DNA from: Karstenula rhodostoma CBS 690.94
Taxonomy: Eukaryota; Ascomycota; Dothideomycetes; Pleosporales; Didymosphaeriaceae
Reading direction: 5' to 3'
Assembly (NCBI GenBank): GCA_010093485.1
Contig: MU001500.1
Location: forward strand, 1,002,198-1,066,197
Length of the DNA stretch: 64,000 nt
The notes beneath the pieces were generated by a model, which was given only the letters and a program-made list of their open reading frames with translations, was not told where the DNA came from and did no database searches. The translations under genes and the position numbers were made by a program. Positions 23,338 to 35,097 of the stretch are shown one piece after another (the first letter of the stretch is position 1; each line of letters begins with the position of its first letter).

Positions 23338-24496
23338 CTACCTCTGACATTAATCAACACCTGAGTCTCATATTTGTACTTGTGCCTATGTCTCTCAAAT
23401 TGTATCACTGTCCCATCCCCTCCCCAGCCCTCTGCCAAATCTCCCTCACGAAATTTCCCATCGGCTCCCTAATTGTCCGATCTCCAGGCGGGAATACTGA
23501 GCTTCCATACCACCCCGCCATACCAACGTCCCTGTTCCCAACCCAAAGACAGTTGCATGCGCCTCCCCACGTCATCGATGTGCGTCTTTTGCGAGCCATG
23601 TATTGTTCTTAAATGCTCGTCGTCGTCAGGGTGCCTCACGTTTAGACTGCAGTTGGTAGCGCTAAGATATCACCGAAGACGAGGAGTACGAGGACGGGAA
23701 AGTCGGACATCCTCACCGCCGAACATGACCTCCGCTGTACCGATCGCGTTAACAAGGTCCCTATCAAATTTGATACTTCGCGCGCTCGGGCAAGCCGCGG
23801 CAAAACACAGTAAAGGAACTCGGTGGGGTGCCAAAACACAAAGATTTCAAACAGCTCAGACAAGGTCCCTATAAAAAAGCCATAGAGAACTCGAACACAA
23901 AACCCGGTGCTTAGTCATCTTGGAAGATCAATATCACTTAACCACGTTCATACAGTGAGAAGCTTGAGAACGATGAACTTTCTTTTTATGTGCCAGCAAA
24001 GAACCACCCACAAACACCCCATCAGGTACTAGTGTACACACCCACCAATCGTATTAGAAGAAGACAAAACCAACGGAGCCCATCTTTCAAGTCTGCGCGT
24101 GCACGCCCTAGGAGCGCAGATATGCGAAGCATCGCCCATGCCGAAGATGAAGGACACCGCTGCGGAAAGTTTTTTTTTTTGGAGACCATGATATTCCCAA
24201 ACCCAGGAGGGCAAAACCGGAGTAACAGACTGCGTACTTGTCCCGAAGAAGCCCAAACTGTACCCAAAGGTCCAAGATCGTACATAATTCCATAACTGGT
24301 CACCACTGGCAAGGGTAGGCTAGAAAAGCACCAATCGACCGAGATACCATCCTAGTTACGTGTGCCAGTGAGCCTTATCATGTTGCGTGAGCTCATTCTC
24401 CCCGGACTGGCGGGATATGACTGTGCTTCCATCTGGCAAAACGTTTCGATGAAGGAATGTAGCACGCCTCACGCCTGATCGATTCGTGTCGGACTC
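23338..24496. other. Intergenic with dispersed short element copy A
   Basis: About 1.15 kb; no gene. It contains a 95-bp insertion element with 13-bp target duplication (23752-23872) and a short T tract near 24170. Confidence 0.6.
23752..23872 (+). mobile_element. Dispersed short insertion element, copy A (95 bp) with 13-bp target duplication
   Basis: Element 23765-23859, flanked by perfect direct repeats ACAAGGTCCCTAT at 23752-23764 and 23860-23872. The core GCAAGCCGCGGCAAAACAC and the 3' block CTCGGTGGGGTGCCAAAACA match copy D at 42.1 kb over the whole length. It has no coding capacity and no inverted terminal repeats that I can see. Confidence 0.8.
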
Positions 24497-25792
24497 CTAG
24501 TAGCGACCGCGAGGAGGATAGTCGCCCTCGTAGGGAGGGCGGCCTACAGGGGAGCGGGGTCGTCCGCTGGCACCACGAGGAGATGGCGGGCGAGCTTCGT
24601 ACGGAGGACGGCCATGGCCGTTCGCGTACGGGTCATCGTAGCGGCGCGGAGGGGGTCCACGAGACTCGTACGGGTCTGCGTCATAGCGAGGACGGGGAGC
24701 GCTGAAATCATCAGCGGGACCTCGGCGGGGAGGCGAACGCCCATACCTATCGCGACTATCATAGAAATCACGTGGAGGAGGAGTGCGACGGCGGTAGTCA
24801 TCGCGACGCGGGCTGTAGCCACGCGGCGGGCCTCGACGGTCATAGTAATCGTCATACGGCGCCGGTGGGTAACCACGACGGCCCATAGGAGAGCGCGAAC
24901 GGTACCTGTCACGACCGCGATCGTCTGGCCCACCTGGCCCACCACCGTAGGGTGCGCGAGGCTTGAACGGAGGAGGCGGGGGCGGGTCAGATACATCCTG
25001 GGTGCACTTGACCTCTTGTCCCTTGAACTCACGACGATCGAGCTTTTCGACAGCCGTCTGGAGATCGGTGGCCGTCTCGTACTCGACGAATCTGCCCTGG
25101 TCAGAGAGGAGCCTGCGTTGGGCTGTGGTAGGCTTACCCAGTGCCGTCACGTTCGCGGCCAACTTCGGAATAGACGACGTCCAGTCCAGACTGACGGGCA
25201 AAGTCTTTGAGATCCTGTAGACGCGAGGTTAAAGGGAGTCCAAATCCAGATACGCAGGAACGGGGAGCACGCTGAACAAAGCCTTGCCAGATTGCGGGTA
25301 TACGGCGCTAACCGGAAAGACAGGAAATCCAAGAATCGGGGTATCTAACCTGCCAGCTGGTCTCCACGGGAAGATTGGCAATCCTCATCCTGAACGGAGT
25401 ACGGCGAGGGCGCGGGGCGGCGCGCTCATTGGGGGTGAAGTTCTCGTTGCGACGGGATCCCCGCGCGAATTGGACGATGAGGCGCTCGCCCATGAAGTCG
25501 GAACCATCTATGACAGTCAGGTGGTGCAATGGGCGTCAGCGGCTTCTGTACATACGGAAGGCTGGCGCAAGTTAGCATACATCGATCGAGGGATAACCCA
25601 ATGTCGCTTACCAGGGACTACGTCGCGCGCGTCCATCGCGTCCTTGTACTCGATGAAGCCGAAGCCATTCATGAGTTTGATCTCGGTGATCTCGCCAGTG
25701 CCATGGGTCTGGAAATGGGCCTCGACGTCGGCCTTGGTGGCGTTGCGCGGGAGGTTGCCCAAGTAGAGGCGGGTGCTCGAGACCTCGGTCAT
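24497..25792 (-). CDS. SR-type pre-mRNA splicing factor with two RRMs (Srp2/SRSF-like)
   Basis: Four exons on the minus strand: 25792..25612, 25507..25350, 25214..25138 and 25091..24497; 336 residues. RRM1 has RNP2 RLYLGNLP and RNP1-like GFGFIEYKD. The linker is basic and ends PRRTPFRM. RRM2 has RIANLP, then the SWQDLKDF helix typical of the second (pseudo) RRM of SR proteins, and GFVEYETA. The C-terminal half (about 205-336) is Arg/Ser/Asp/Tyr/Pro-rich with RSRSPMGRR, RDDYRRRTPPP and RGPP repeats, an RS/RGG-like tail subject to phosphorylation in this family. It acts in the nucleus in splice-site choice and mRNA export. The architecture is that of fission-yeast Srp2; whether it is the strict orthologue I cannot say. 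Confidence 0.9.
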
Positions 25793-26787
25793 GGTGGCTT
25801 TGTGCGGTCCTTGTCAGCGGTAACCTAGCCTGGAGCTGGAAGTGAGCGAGAGGTGCAAATGGAAGGAGCCTGTGCAGAATACAATCGAGGACTCAGGGCC
25901 AAGCGGGATGGGGCTGCGACAGTAAAAGATGCGAAAGCAAGCGGGCTGGCCAGACTGCGCGGAGGCAGGTTCCCAGGAAGAAGCGCGAGTCGGACATGGT
26001 AGAGAGCAGCGGCGTGTCGTACCTTGGAGAGCAAGTGAGGGCCTGGGTGGAAAGGATGCGACCTGTAGAAATGGGCAGGCGACACGGGAGAAGCCTTGCA
26101 CGGCGGGGCCTAGATAAGTTTGTGAGTGTTGACGGACAGAGCGACACCAGGCAAGACCGGCAACGGGGTGGTGAGATGAGGCGGGAGGCGGGGGTCGATG
26201 GTTCGCTTTGCGCGGCCGATGAAGAGACGGGCGGAGCAGGCGAGACGTTGACGACCGGTTGAGTGAAGCGATCAAAACCCCAGACTTGGCGCACGTCACG
26301 TGGACGCAGCTAGCGAAGGCGGCAAGGAGCTGAACGATTCTCGCAAACTGGCGCCAACGACACGTAAATATACGAATACCGAAGATGCATCCCTGCATAT
26401 TAGGATGACGCATCATACGGCCACGTCTGCCTTCTCTGGCGCTACCTATTTGCAGGCTGCGCACACGGGGCTAGCTTTGGGCATCAAAGTACGGTTTGCT
26501 GCTCAGCCCGTCTGGGGTGCCGGGGTCAATTCAGTCGCTCTAGCGGGTGTGGACCAGCCCAATAATACGTGCACATACTGGCAGAGCACACGTGCAACGA
26601 AACGATTTGGATCGAGGTCTGGCCGGTGGAATCCGGATTTATGCATTGGTCGGTGGAGTCCGGTATCCAGATACAGCCACCGTAGAAATCCATGCCTAGT
26701 ATACAGGGTCTCAATTGAACAACAGGTATATCAATAACTCCGCGTATTTCGAAAGCCAGGAATGCAGTACAGAACATGTCTCTCAAC
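25793..26787. other. Intergenic, promoter and leader of the SR-protein gene
   Basis: About 1 kb between the SR-protein start and the ETF dehydrogenase stop, both on the minus strand. No supported coding region. Confidence 0.6.
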
Positions 26788-28769
26788 CTAGGTCAATACG
26801 TACTTGGGGCCCTCGCCACCCTGGGGAGTGACCCAATTGATGTCCTGATCCGGTACTTTGATGTCGCATGTCTTGCAGTGTACGCAGCTACAAAACGTCA
26901 GCCTTCTCATGCACATGATACAGGGCTGTCAACTTACTTTTGGGCATTGATCTGAAACCTGACGCCCAGTTCCTTGCTGTCGTCCTCGACATACTCGTAC
27001 ACTCCAGCGGGGCAGAATCGGTTTTCGACGCCCTTGTACTTAGGCCACTCCTTTTGAGCATGCGCATCCCAATCCTTGACTTGCAGGTGGACGGGCTGGT
27101 CTTCTTCGTGATTGGTGCCGCTGCGACTGACACTTGTCAAGATGTCAAAGCTGATTTTACCATCTGGCTTAGGATACTCAATCTTCTTGCACTCGTCCGC
27201 CGTCTTTGTGGCGGCATGGTCTGGCTTTCCGTGCTTCAGTGTCCAAGGCGTTTTACCTCGCAAGACATATGCCTCCAGACCTGAATATGCAATACCGCCA
27301 TAGAAACCGAGTGTATGGAAGGACGGTCGCATGTTCCGCACCTCCTTCAACTCTGACCAGATGGTCGAGTTGCGCAATTTGTCCTCGTAATCGTACAGGA
27401 ACACGGAGCCCTCCGGGTTGCCCCGCAGAGCATCCCATGTAGCTTCCGCTGCAAGCATGCCAGACCGCATCGCGGTGTGCGTGCCCTTGATCTTGGGCAC
27501 ATTCAAGAACCCAGCGGTGTCGCCAATCAGAGCGCCACCGGGGAATGCGCATTTGGGTATCGACTGAAAGCCACCCTCTACAAGTGTCCTAGCTCCATAT
27601 GATATGCACTTGCCTCCTTCCAGCACATCTCGGTAGAAGGGGTGGTGCTTCATTTTCTGGAACTCGCCATAGGGCGCCAGCCATGGATTGGGGTAGTCCA
27701 GGCCTGTTACCAAGCCAATGCTCACCATGTTGTCTCCAAAGTGATACATCCAGCCACCGCCGTAGGTATCCTTGGGCAGGGGGTATCCCATGGAGTGACA
27801 TACCAGGCCCGACTGGAACTTCTCTGGTTGTACTTCCCATATTTCCTTGATGCCAAGTGCGTACGTCTGGTGCTGGCTGTCGCGCCTCAGATCATACTTC
27901 TTGATGACTTGCTTGGAAAGGCTGCCGTGGCAGCCCTCACCGAGCAATGTCACACGAGCGTGGAATTCCATACCGCGCTCGAATGAGTCTTTGGGAGTGC
28001 CGTCTCTGGCGATGCCGAGGTCGTTGGTCGCAACACCCTTGACCACGCCTTCGTGGTCATACAGGATCTCCGAGGCCGCGAAGCCGGGATATACCTCCAC
28101 GCCAATCTCTTCCGCCCGCTCGCCAAGCCATTTCACCAGCTGGTTCAGGCTTATTATGTAGTTGCCGTGGTTGTTCATCTGCGGGGGCTTTGGCAACCAG
28201 ATGGAACCGGTCTTGGTGAGGAAGCGCATGCGATCTTCCTTGGCCGGTGTGATGTGCTCGTAGCGGTTGGGGTTGTCTTCGGACTTCCAGTCGGGAAGAA
28301 GCTCATTGAGGGCGGACGGCTCAATGACATTGCCAGAGACTATGTGGTCGCCCAACTCTCCAGCCTTCTCCAGCACCAAGACTCGGAAGTCTTCGTTGCC
28401 GGCCTCGTTGGCCAGCTGCTTCAGCTTGATAGCAGCCGACAACCCTGCTGGCCCGCCACCGACGATGCAAACATCGACCTCGTCTGCTTCTCGTTCTACC
28501 TGCCGTGGGTCGTCATCGCGGACTTGGGCAAATCGGGTGCGAGCGGAGGAGGATATGGCCCTTCGCTGGCCAGCAATCCGCAGCGCGGGACGGTACGACC
28601 CCCGCAATGACTGTGTTCGCTGCGCGGTGCAAGAAAAGGTGCGAGGCGCAAACTTCGCGGCGCGTGGCGACGGGAGGAGGCGTCGTGGCAGCGACGCTGC
28701 GAGTGATCGGGAAGCCATTGGAGCAGGCGCGGTGAAGGCGCGGGCGTGGGCGGAAGAAGGAAAGAACAT
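26788..28769 (-). CDS. CIR2: Electron-transfer-flavoprotein:ubiquinone oxidoreductase (ETF-QO)
   Basis: Inner-mitochondrial-membrane enzyme that passes electrons from ETF (fatty-acid and amino-acid oxidation) to ubiquinone. Two exons on the minus strand: 28769..26938 and 26887..26788 (50-bp intron); 643 residues. The first 80 residues are Arg/Ser/Ala-rich without acids, a mitochondrial targeting sequence. The FAD-binding motif is [19 protein letters not shown]. Further blocks are [53 protein letters not shown] and, at the end, the 4Fe-4S ligands CPAGVYEYV and [10 protein letters not shown]. The last three cysteines are created only by the splice, which supports the intron. Length and motif set are complete. 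Confidence 0.96.
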
Positions 28770-30418
28770 AGAAGCTCACGACCCCATTCTTGAATTCACA
28801 GAGCACTGGCCGTTCATGACGCTGTTCCCGGCTTCGGTTGCTCCTCCAGAAACCGAGGTTGCGCTAAGCGGAAAATGGATCGCTGGTGGTAACCCGACAA
28901 TACGCGCCTCTTGACTGGCCAGTTGACCCCTTCGTTCTCAGGGCATCTTTCAGGAGCCGCGTTTATGGAAGACGTTACCTATCAATTCTCTGCAGCAACA
29001 TACATGTTGCTGGAGCCCAAAGTGCTGCAGCACTCCCAGGCAGAGTCTGCCCCCATTCTTCGGTGGGCTTTTGTGGTTTCGCCGATATTACATGTTTTCA
29101 CCGACGAAGGAAGATGGAACAACCTCCTACGTCCCAACTCTCCGTAACAAGTAGATGGGAGCATGAGAGGAGGTGCCGTCTCTCGGTTTTTGGGTCGAGT
29201 GCCGCCAGCAGCGAAATCTCTGGACGAGCGCTGTCTCGGAGTTTTTGGCTATCCGGTTTCAGTCTTGGCTCCTGTCACCGAGTGCGCACGCTTCGCATCG
29301 CTTCCTCCCAGCCACGACCCTTGGTGCTATGAGAACTGGGTCGATTCTCACAGCCGTTTACTGTCTAGACGTGACAGAAGGGACGGCCACCTATCAGCTT
29401 GCACGGCCCGCCTCCGGGGATGGGAGCCTGATCGAGCCATGAACATGGGCGTGAAATGAAACCCAGCCTGGGGCAAACACACCCGCACTGACAGACGTGG
29501 AAGCTGGATCATCGTTGTTCTGCATGTTTGTTCAAAATGACAAATTCCTGCCCTTCATTAGAGGCGACGCGTACGCGTTCGTAGAGACCAATGCCCTGAC
29601 AGACTTGCAACAGCACACGATACAGACTGTGTAATCACCTCCCTACAAACGCACCTTTGTTTGATTACAACGCCATCTCACATGTGTGCACCTTGGTGGT
29701 CGACCTGAGGCTCCCAGTTGTGACGCTCTTCCCAGAATCGAGCTACCTGAAACTGGGTAAGCTTCATGAACCCCTGATCTGCTGGGTGCAGGTGCCTCAG
29801 TCACACCAAACTCATGCGTTTGATCAAGCTTTTTCGCTCGCCCCCCCGCATCCTGGCCTGTCTGTTACAACATCTCCGACAACGGACGTTGGGGCTACAG
29901 TTTGACATCGCTCGACCGTATTGGCCCGCTTAGGTCCCGACAACATCACTGGCCGTCCATGGCCCTGTCCTGGCGTCATCCAGTGCTCTCTGCACGTTAT
30001 TTTGTGCGGCTCCCATCCTAACCCACATGTTCGATGTCTAAGCTAAGCTTTCGTTCCTGTAAGAGAAATTGGGGGTCTTGGGGGTGACTTCCCTTGCGAG
30101 CCTAGAACCTCAGGGCTTCTCAGGCATGCAGTGTTAGATGCACACGGGATCTGCCCAAACGAGCATCTGGTAGAACATGACCGCGGGTTGCTTCTAAATA
30201 TGCACACCAGGTCAAAGCGGCTCGAGGGTATATATCCCACCGCCAACCAACCCACTAACAGCTCCTCACTCCATCCCCACGCCCAGTCCAGTCTTTCACT
30301 TCTTCGGTGCAGGGCACTTTCCATTACATTACTTTCTTCTAGAGCTGAGCTCACTGTTCATTGTCTTTAACTTCCAGTTACTTTCTTCATCACCACTCCT
30401 TCGAACATTTTCTTCATC
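28770..30418. other. Divergent intergenic region, no gene seen
   Basis: 1.65 kb between divergent genes. Open frames of up to 98 codons (29163-29459) have no recognisable domain and overlap each other. The right end contains a TATA box at 30229. Confidence 0.55.
30229..30235 (+). promoter_or_regulatory. TATA box of the alanine-rich repeat protein gene
   Basis: TATATAT in GGGTATATATCCC, about 185 bp upstream of the ATG at 30419, followed by C/A/T-rich leader. Confidence 0.5.
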
Positions 30419-32132
30419 ATGAAGACCTCAATCCCTCTCCTCACTCTCCTTTCCGCGGCTCTCGTCACCGCAGCTCCGGCTCCCTTCGTCAAACCTGGAC
30501 CTGTTGTCACAACCGGTACCGAGAATCTCGCTATCCCACAGCCCAACATCGGTCGCCGTGAGCTTGTTGCCGACTTTCAAAAGCGCACACTCCGGCTCCG
30601 AGATGCTCTTGTAGCAGCCCGTGGTAACAAGGGCAACAACGCCGATGGCGCAGCCGCTGGCCAGGACAACCAAGCAGCCGCAGATGCCGCCCAGGATAGT
30701 GCTCAAGCCGGAGATGCCGCCGACCAGGATGCCGCTGATGCCGGTGCCGGTGATGATCAGGCCCAAGCTGGTCAAGGAAATTCAAAGAAGGACAAGCAGA
30801 ACCAGGAAGCTGCACAGGACGACCAAGCTGCACAGGACGACCAAGCTGCAGAGAACGATCAAGGTGCACAGAACGATCATGCTGGAGCACAGCAAAACGC
30901 CCAGAACGATGGACAAGCAGCACAGGATGCGGCGAATGCCGAGCAAGGCGCTGCTGCCGATCAGGGCAAAGGCAAGAAGAACAAACAGAATCAGCAAGCC
31001 GCCGCCGACCAACAAGCCGCCGCTGATCAGCAGGCCGCCGCCGACCAAGAGAATGCCAATGCAGGAAATGCCACCGATGTCGCGGGAAATGCCGGAAATG
31101 CTGAAAACGCTGGTACGTACCGCCTGGCTACGAGGTCAAAATGTCCTATACATAGAAACCCAGTACCAGCCTCTACTTCTCGGTCATTTACTGACGTCGC
31201 ACCTTCTAGGCAACGGAAAGAAAGGCAAGAAGAATAAGGGCAATGCTGCCGAGGACCAAGCTGCCGCAGACCAAGCTGCCGCAGACCAGGCTGCTGCCGG
31301 AGCTGCTGGAAATGCTGCTGATGACAATGACGACGCTAGCAATGGAAAGAAAGGCAAGAAGAACAAGGGCGATGCTGCCGCGGACCAAGCTGCCGCGGAC
31401 GAAGCTGCCGCGGACGAAGCTGCCGCGGACGAAGCTGCCGCTGATCAGGCCGCAGACCAGGCTGCCGCCGGAGCTGCTGGAAATGCCACTGATGTGACCG
31501 GTAATGCTGGAAATGACAAAGGAAGTAGGTTGCTCCTACGCACCCATCCTTCCTTGAAGGGTGTGACATGGTTTTCCCGCACATGCACTGACCAGCTCTC
31601 CAGACGGAAAGAAGGGCGGCAAGGGAAAGAAGAACAATGGTAATGCTGCGGATGCCGCCGCTGATGCCGCTGCTGGTGCCGCCGCTGGAAGTGAGTAGCT
31701 TCCTCGGAATTCTGCTCCAAGAATTCGCTGACAATCTCCCCAGATGCTACCGATGTCGCTGGAGGTGCTGTTCTCGCCAACGGCACCGCCGCTGCCGCCA
31801 ACGAAACCGCAGACAACGACAATGGAAAGAAGAACAACGGCGACCAAAGAAAAGGCAACAAGGGAAAGAAAAACAACGGCAACAACGCCGGAGGCGCTTC
31901 TGCTCTCGAGGAAGCTCTCGCCGCTCTCCAGGAGGGCGCCGGCGGCGCAGGTGCTGCAGGCGGTGCCAGCGGCATCCTCTCTCAGCTCACAAGCACGCTC
32001 TCTAGCATTCTTGGAGGAGGTGCTGCTGGAGCTGAAGCTGAAGCTGGCGCTGCGAGCCAGAAGGGCGGCCAGTCTGCTGGTCTCCAGCTCGCCGGCTTGA
32101 ACATCGCCGGCCTGGGCAAGGACAGGGACTAA
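30419..32132 (+). CDS. Secreted Ala/Gln/Asp-rich repeat protein
   Basis: Four exons: 30419..31112, 31210..31524, 31604..31690 and 31744..32132; 494 residues. Signal peptide MKTSIPLLTLLSAALVTAAP, then NIGRRELVADFQKRT with dibasic sites suggesting a propeptide. The body consists of imperfect AADQ/AADE repeats (QAAADQAAADQ, EAAADEAAADE) alternating with lysine blocks (GKKGKKNKG). The C-terminal part (about 415-494) is Gly/Ala/Leu-rich (LAALQEGAGGAGAAGGASGI..LTSTLSSILGGG). No cysteines. All three introns are in phase 1 and fall at the same repeated A/V-GN motif, so exons 2 and 3 are symmetric. Function unknown; composition suggests an extracellular matrix or wall protein. Confidence 0.82.
31374..31448 (+). 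repeat. 15-bp coding tandem repeat (AADEA units)
   Basis: Five head-to-tail units of GCTGCCGCGGACGAA, the first and last with substitutions, within exon 2 of the repeat protein. Three central units are identical, indicating recent expansion. Confidence 0.85.
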
Positions 32133-32932
32133 ACCTCCACCCTTCCTTACCACTGGTAAAGTCCAGAGTGGACCAGCACTGTATGCAACGGAGTACATAT
32201 CTTCTTTCGGGGATGGAGACTTAGGCTTGGAGATAGATCTTTTGGACGGGACGGGCATTGACACGCGGATCCCTGGATGGGCCGTGGAATACTAAATATA
32301 AACATTATATAGAAAATGTCAGTCGATCTGACGGTAATTATCATACCACCATCACCACCACTACCACTTCTTTTCTTTTTCGCTCTAGTATTGATGGCTA
32401 GTTCGGCCGCTGTATATGGCGTCACCGGGGTCGAACGATGCCAGACACAAGATGCTTCAGAAAAAAAAAAAAAAAAAAAAAAAGCACTGGCCTGAGGCGT
32501 CGTAAGCTCCGCGCTTGCAGAAACGGGCCACTGGAAATTTGCGGATTGGGTACGAGGGCTGATGTTCGTGTTCAAAACAGGGTGAAACTTGGGGACGGGG
32601 TAAATAGGTTAATGCCGTCTAATAATAACAAGTTCCGGTCCTACTTTATTAGAGTAGGGAGATGCGCTCGCGAGGAGGATGGGGATTAGAAGGTAGTGAT
32701 TATAATTGGGTAGTATCGCGTTCGTTGAGTATGGTGTTGGGTGTATTATTGGGGGCCCGTGGAACGATAGTGCGTACGATCCCATCAACCATGGCATGGA
32801 GATATCAAGCCCCCACTCACATCCTACTGAGGTCGAATATAATTTCTCGAATATTTGCAGTCTGTTCGTCCGCAGTCCGTTGCTCGTTTTGACATGCGTT
32901 ATGGAGGCCACTAATTCGAAACTCCTCCTCCT
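32133..32932. other. Intergenic; poly-A tract, no gene
   Basis: About 800 bp between convergent genes with an A tract at 32460-32482 and CCA/ACC simple repeats near 32345-32375. Confidence 0.6.
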
Positions 32933-34407
32933 CTAACACTTCAAGCCCGGAAACATCAACCGATCATCCTCAGGAATCTTAATCCCCTCCCTATTAGCAA
33001 ATTCCGCCCAGTTCAGGCAAGGATCACACCACTTCTTCGTAGACACTACAACGTTCTTATGCCTCCTCTCGACACCATCCCCCTTATCCCTTTGCCTCTT
33101 CCTGACCACAGTCTCCAGGTAATCGATAGGTGAAGGTGGCTCCGCACTCCCCTTAAGACACCTCGTCAAGCATTCGATAAGCCACGGCGGCACATACGTT
33201 CCTGTGAATTCAACCTCATTTATCCCACTCAGAGCAGTCAAGCCTTCCAATCCAAAGATATACTTATCATTTTCATCCATGGAGCGCATAGCGACATTGC
33301 CTCTGCCCCGCGGCATCCGTAGAACCCTACAGCCATAACACCTTTGGCGGGGCGGCGTGGCGGCGTGGCGTGCCAGTCTACCTTTAGCTTTCTAAGCAGG
33401 AACTTTTGCTCCGAGTCGTGCGAGTACATTTGCAGCTCTCGCACAAATCGCTGGAGGCGCTGTCGGTGGTGCTCCATGGCGAGAGGGGAGCCGTCGTCCA
33501 TATTAATGTGTAGTGTGATGGCACGGAGGTCACGAAGGAGGTGCTTTCTGGCAGGGTCGTCGAAGAGGCCGAAAACGTTGGATCCATCTAGTCCTTTGGA
33601 GAAAGCGTTGGTGTTGATATTGATGTTGATGTTGTATGTGTTTTGTCCGTAGAGAACCGCTGAGAGTCGGGTTAGTGTTAATTTGGGAAGGAGAAATTGG
33701 AGGAATTCAATTTTGTAGACCAGGAGTAGACTTACCACGCGCTTCATTATAGATGACCTTATTGACGAGGAACATACTGAGCGCAACCGGTGGGAATCGA
33801 TGTTCTGTTGAACGCATGCGAGCGTGATACCCATTTCCCAACGGCTCTTGGAGTTGCCCCTGGATTAAATATCTGTACAAATTTCCCTTCTTGTCGCTCG
33901 TCGTAGCCAAGACCAATCTGCTTCTTAAATAAGGAGTTCTGTTGTCATAGAAGATATCATAGCCGCTGGGAATCAACTCTTGATAGATTTGATGACGTAT
34001 CTCTGAGGGTAGCTTCAGGAAAAGGAATATGTCTTTCCTTTTCAGTGGAAGCGGATCCTGTGTTAGGTCGATAGCAACTCCCTCTGTCTCGCAAGCTTGT
34101 TACGTGAGGAGGAAGCGGGACTTTCATAAGGTGGCTTGTAGGATCGCTCTCCACTTGTTGTCAGATTGACCACATCGTTCTGCGCTGTCGTGCCATCAAC
34201 AGCAGCAACTACATTCATGCATCTCGGGTCTGACTGATGGTGAGCATCGGTACCGCGCGTTGTCCCTGCGTGCGGCCGCTTACGCACTCTTGACGATGCA
34301 GAAGTAGCGGCCTTCTTCTTTTTAGACGTAGATTTGCGCACCGGGGGCATCGTTGTAGGCCGATGAGCCTTGAAGGCGAGTTTGGATGTGCGAGCGAGAA
34401 CCGACAA
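32933..34407 (-). CDS. 2EXR/F-box-like hypothetical protein, gene model unresolved (possible frameshift)
   Basis: Minus strand. The readable core begins FLKLPSEIRHQIYQELIPSG (the LPxEIRxxIY signature of fungal 2EXR/F-box-like proteins), runs to LVNKVIYNEARG, and is spliced (exon end 33736, next exon start 33659) to AVLYGQNTYNI. It continues to KVDWHATPPRRPAKG, after which the frame changes and the coding-like sequence resumes as CRVLRMPRGRGNVAMRSMDE and reaches the stop at 32933. The change falls in a repetitive GGCGGCGTGG stretch (33340-33365), so a slippage frameshift is likely; no good intron fits. Upstream, a lysine-rich frame (34407..34063, MPPVRKSTSKKKKAATSASS) must join by an intron that I could not place. 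Function unknown. It may be a pseudogene. Confidence 0.45.
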
Positions 34408-35097
34408 TGAAGTTACAATGTTTCTGGTTGTTGTTGTTATTGTTACAGTGTACGGTGGGAAGTGGATTATGTAGAGGATGCGCGCACCGCGCTAAGGTTC
34501 CACCCTTGTTCAGAAATTAGGCAACCATACGCAGATGATAGGCACACATGCGGCGGCTTCATAGTAGAGCTGCCCGCGCTGTACGTTTTTCTATTACTAA
34601 CCTACGAACAATTACAGCCCACCGGCTTTCTCTTCTGGTACGAGTCTTCATGTCGAGCCTGGCGCATCAAGACGCGGGCGCAGCCTTGCACCTACAAAAC
34701 GAAGTCCGGCATGGCGTTTTCTACGGAACCCATTGGAGGCTTTATAGATTGTTGACTGTTCGCGCGCTTTTGCAAGCCACGGCAAAACGCAATACGTGAA
34801 CTCTGTGATTGGAGGCTTTGTGAGTCGCCAAGGTAGACTATGGAGGACAGAAAGCGTTAGCTATCCCTTGCTCTAGGCGGTGAGGCTCTGTTAAGTATCC
34901 CTCTTATCAAAATATGCCGCATTTTGCTGTTGAAATAGTTGTAATACCCGTAGAGTCCATGCATATCTGCAATGCCAATGAGAACTCTATCCATGCGACT
35001 GAACCGTCTGCACAGGTAGACAAGAACAGGCCCAGAATATGTACAAAATCAATCCCAATTACCAACCTCCGACACACTCCAACTGCAGATGTCGCCC
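34408..35097. other. Intergenic with dispersed short element copy B
   Basis: About 690 bp; no supported gene. Contains the 64-bp element copy with 12-bp direct repeats at 34732-34819. Confidence 0.55.
34732..34819 (+). mobile_element. Dispersed short insertion element, copy B (64 bp) with 12-bp target duplication
   Basis: Element 34744-34807, flanked by perfect ATTGGAGGCTTT at 34732-34743 and 34808-34819. It contains the family core TTGCAAGCCACGGCAAAACG. Compared with copies A and D it lacks the last 30 bp. Confidence 0.8.

Noticed and set aside
23266..23612. Long continuation of the small gene in the canonical splice frame
   Set aside because: The extra about 100 codons look like untranslated sequence, while the other frame gives a short coding-like ending.
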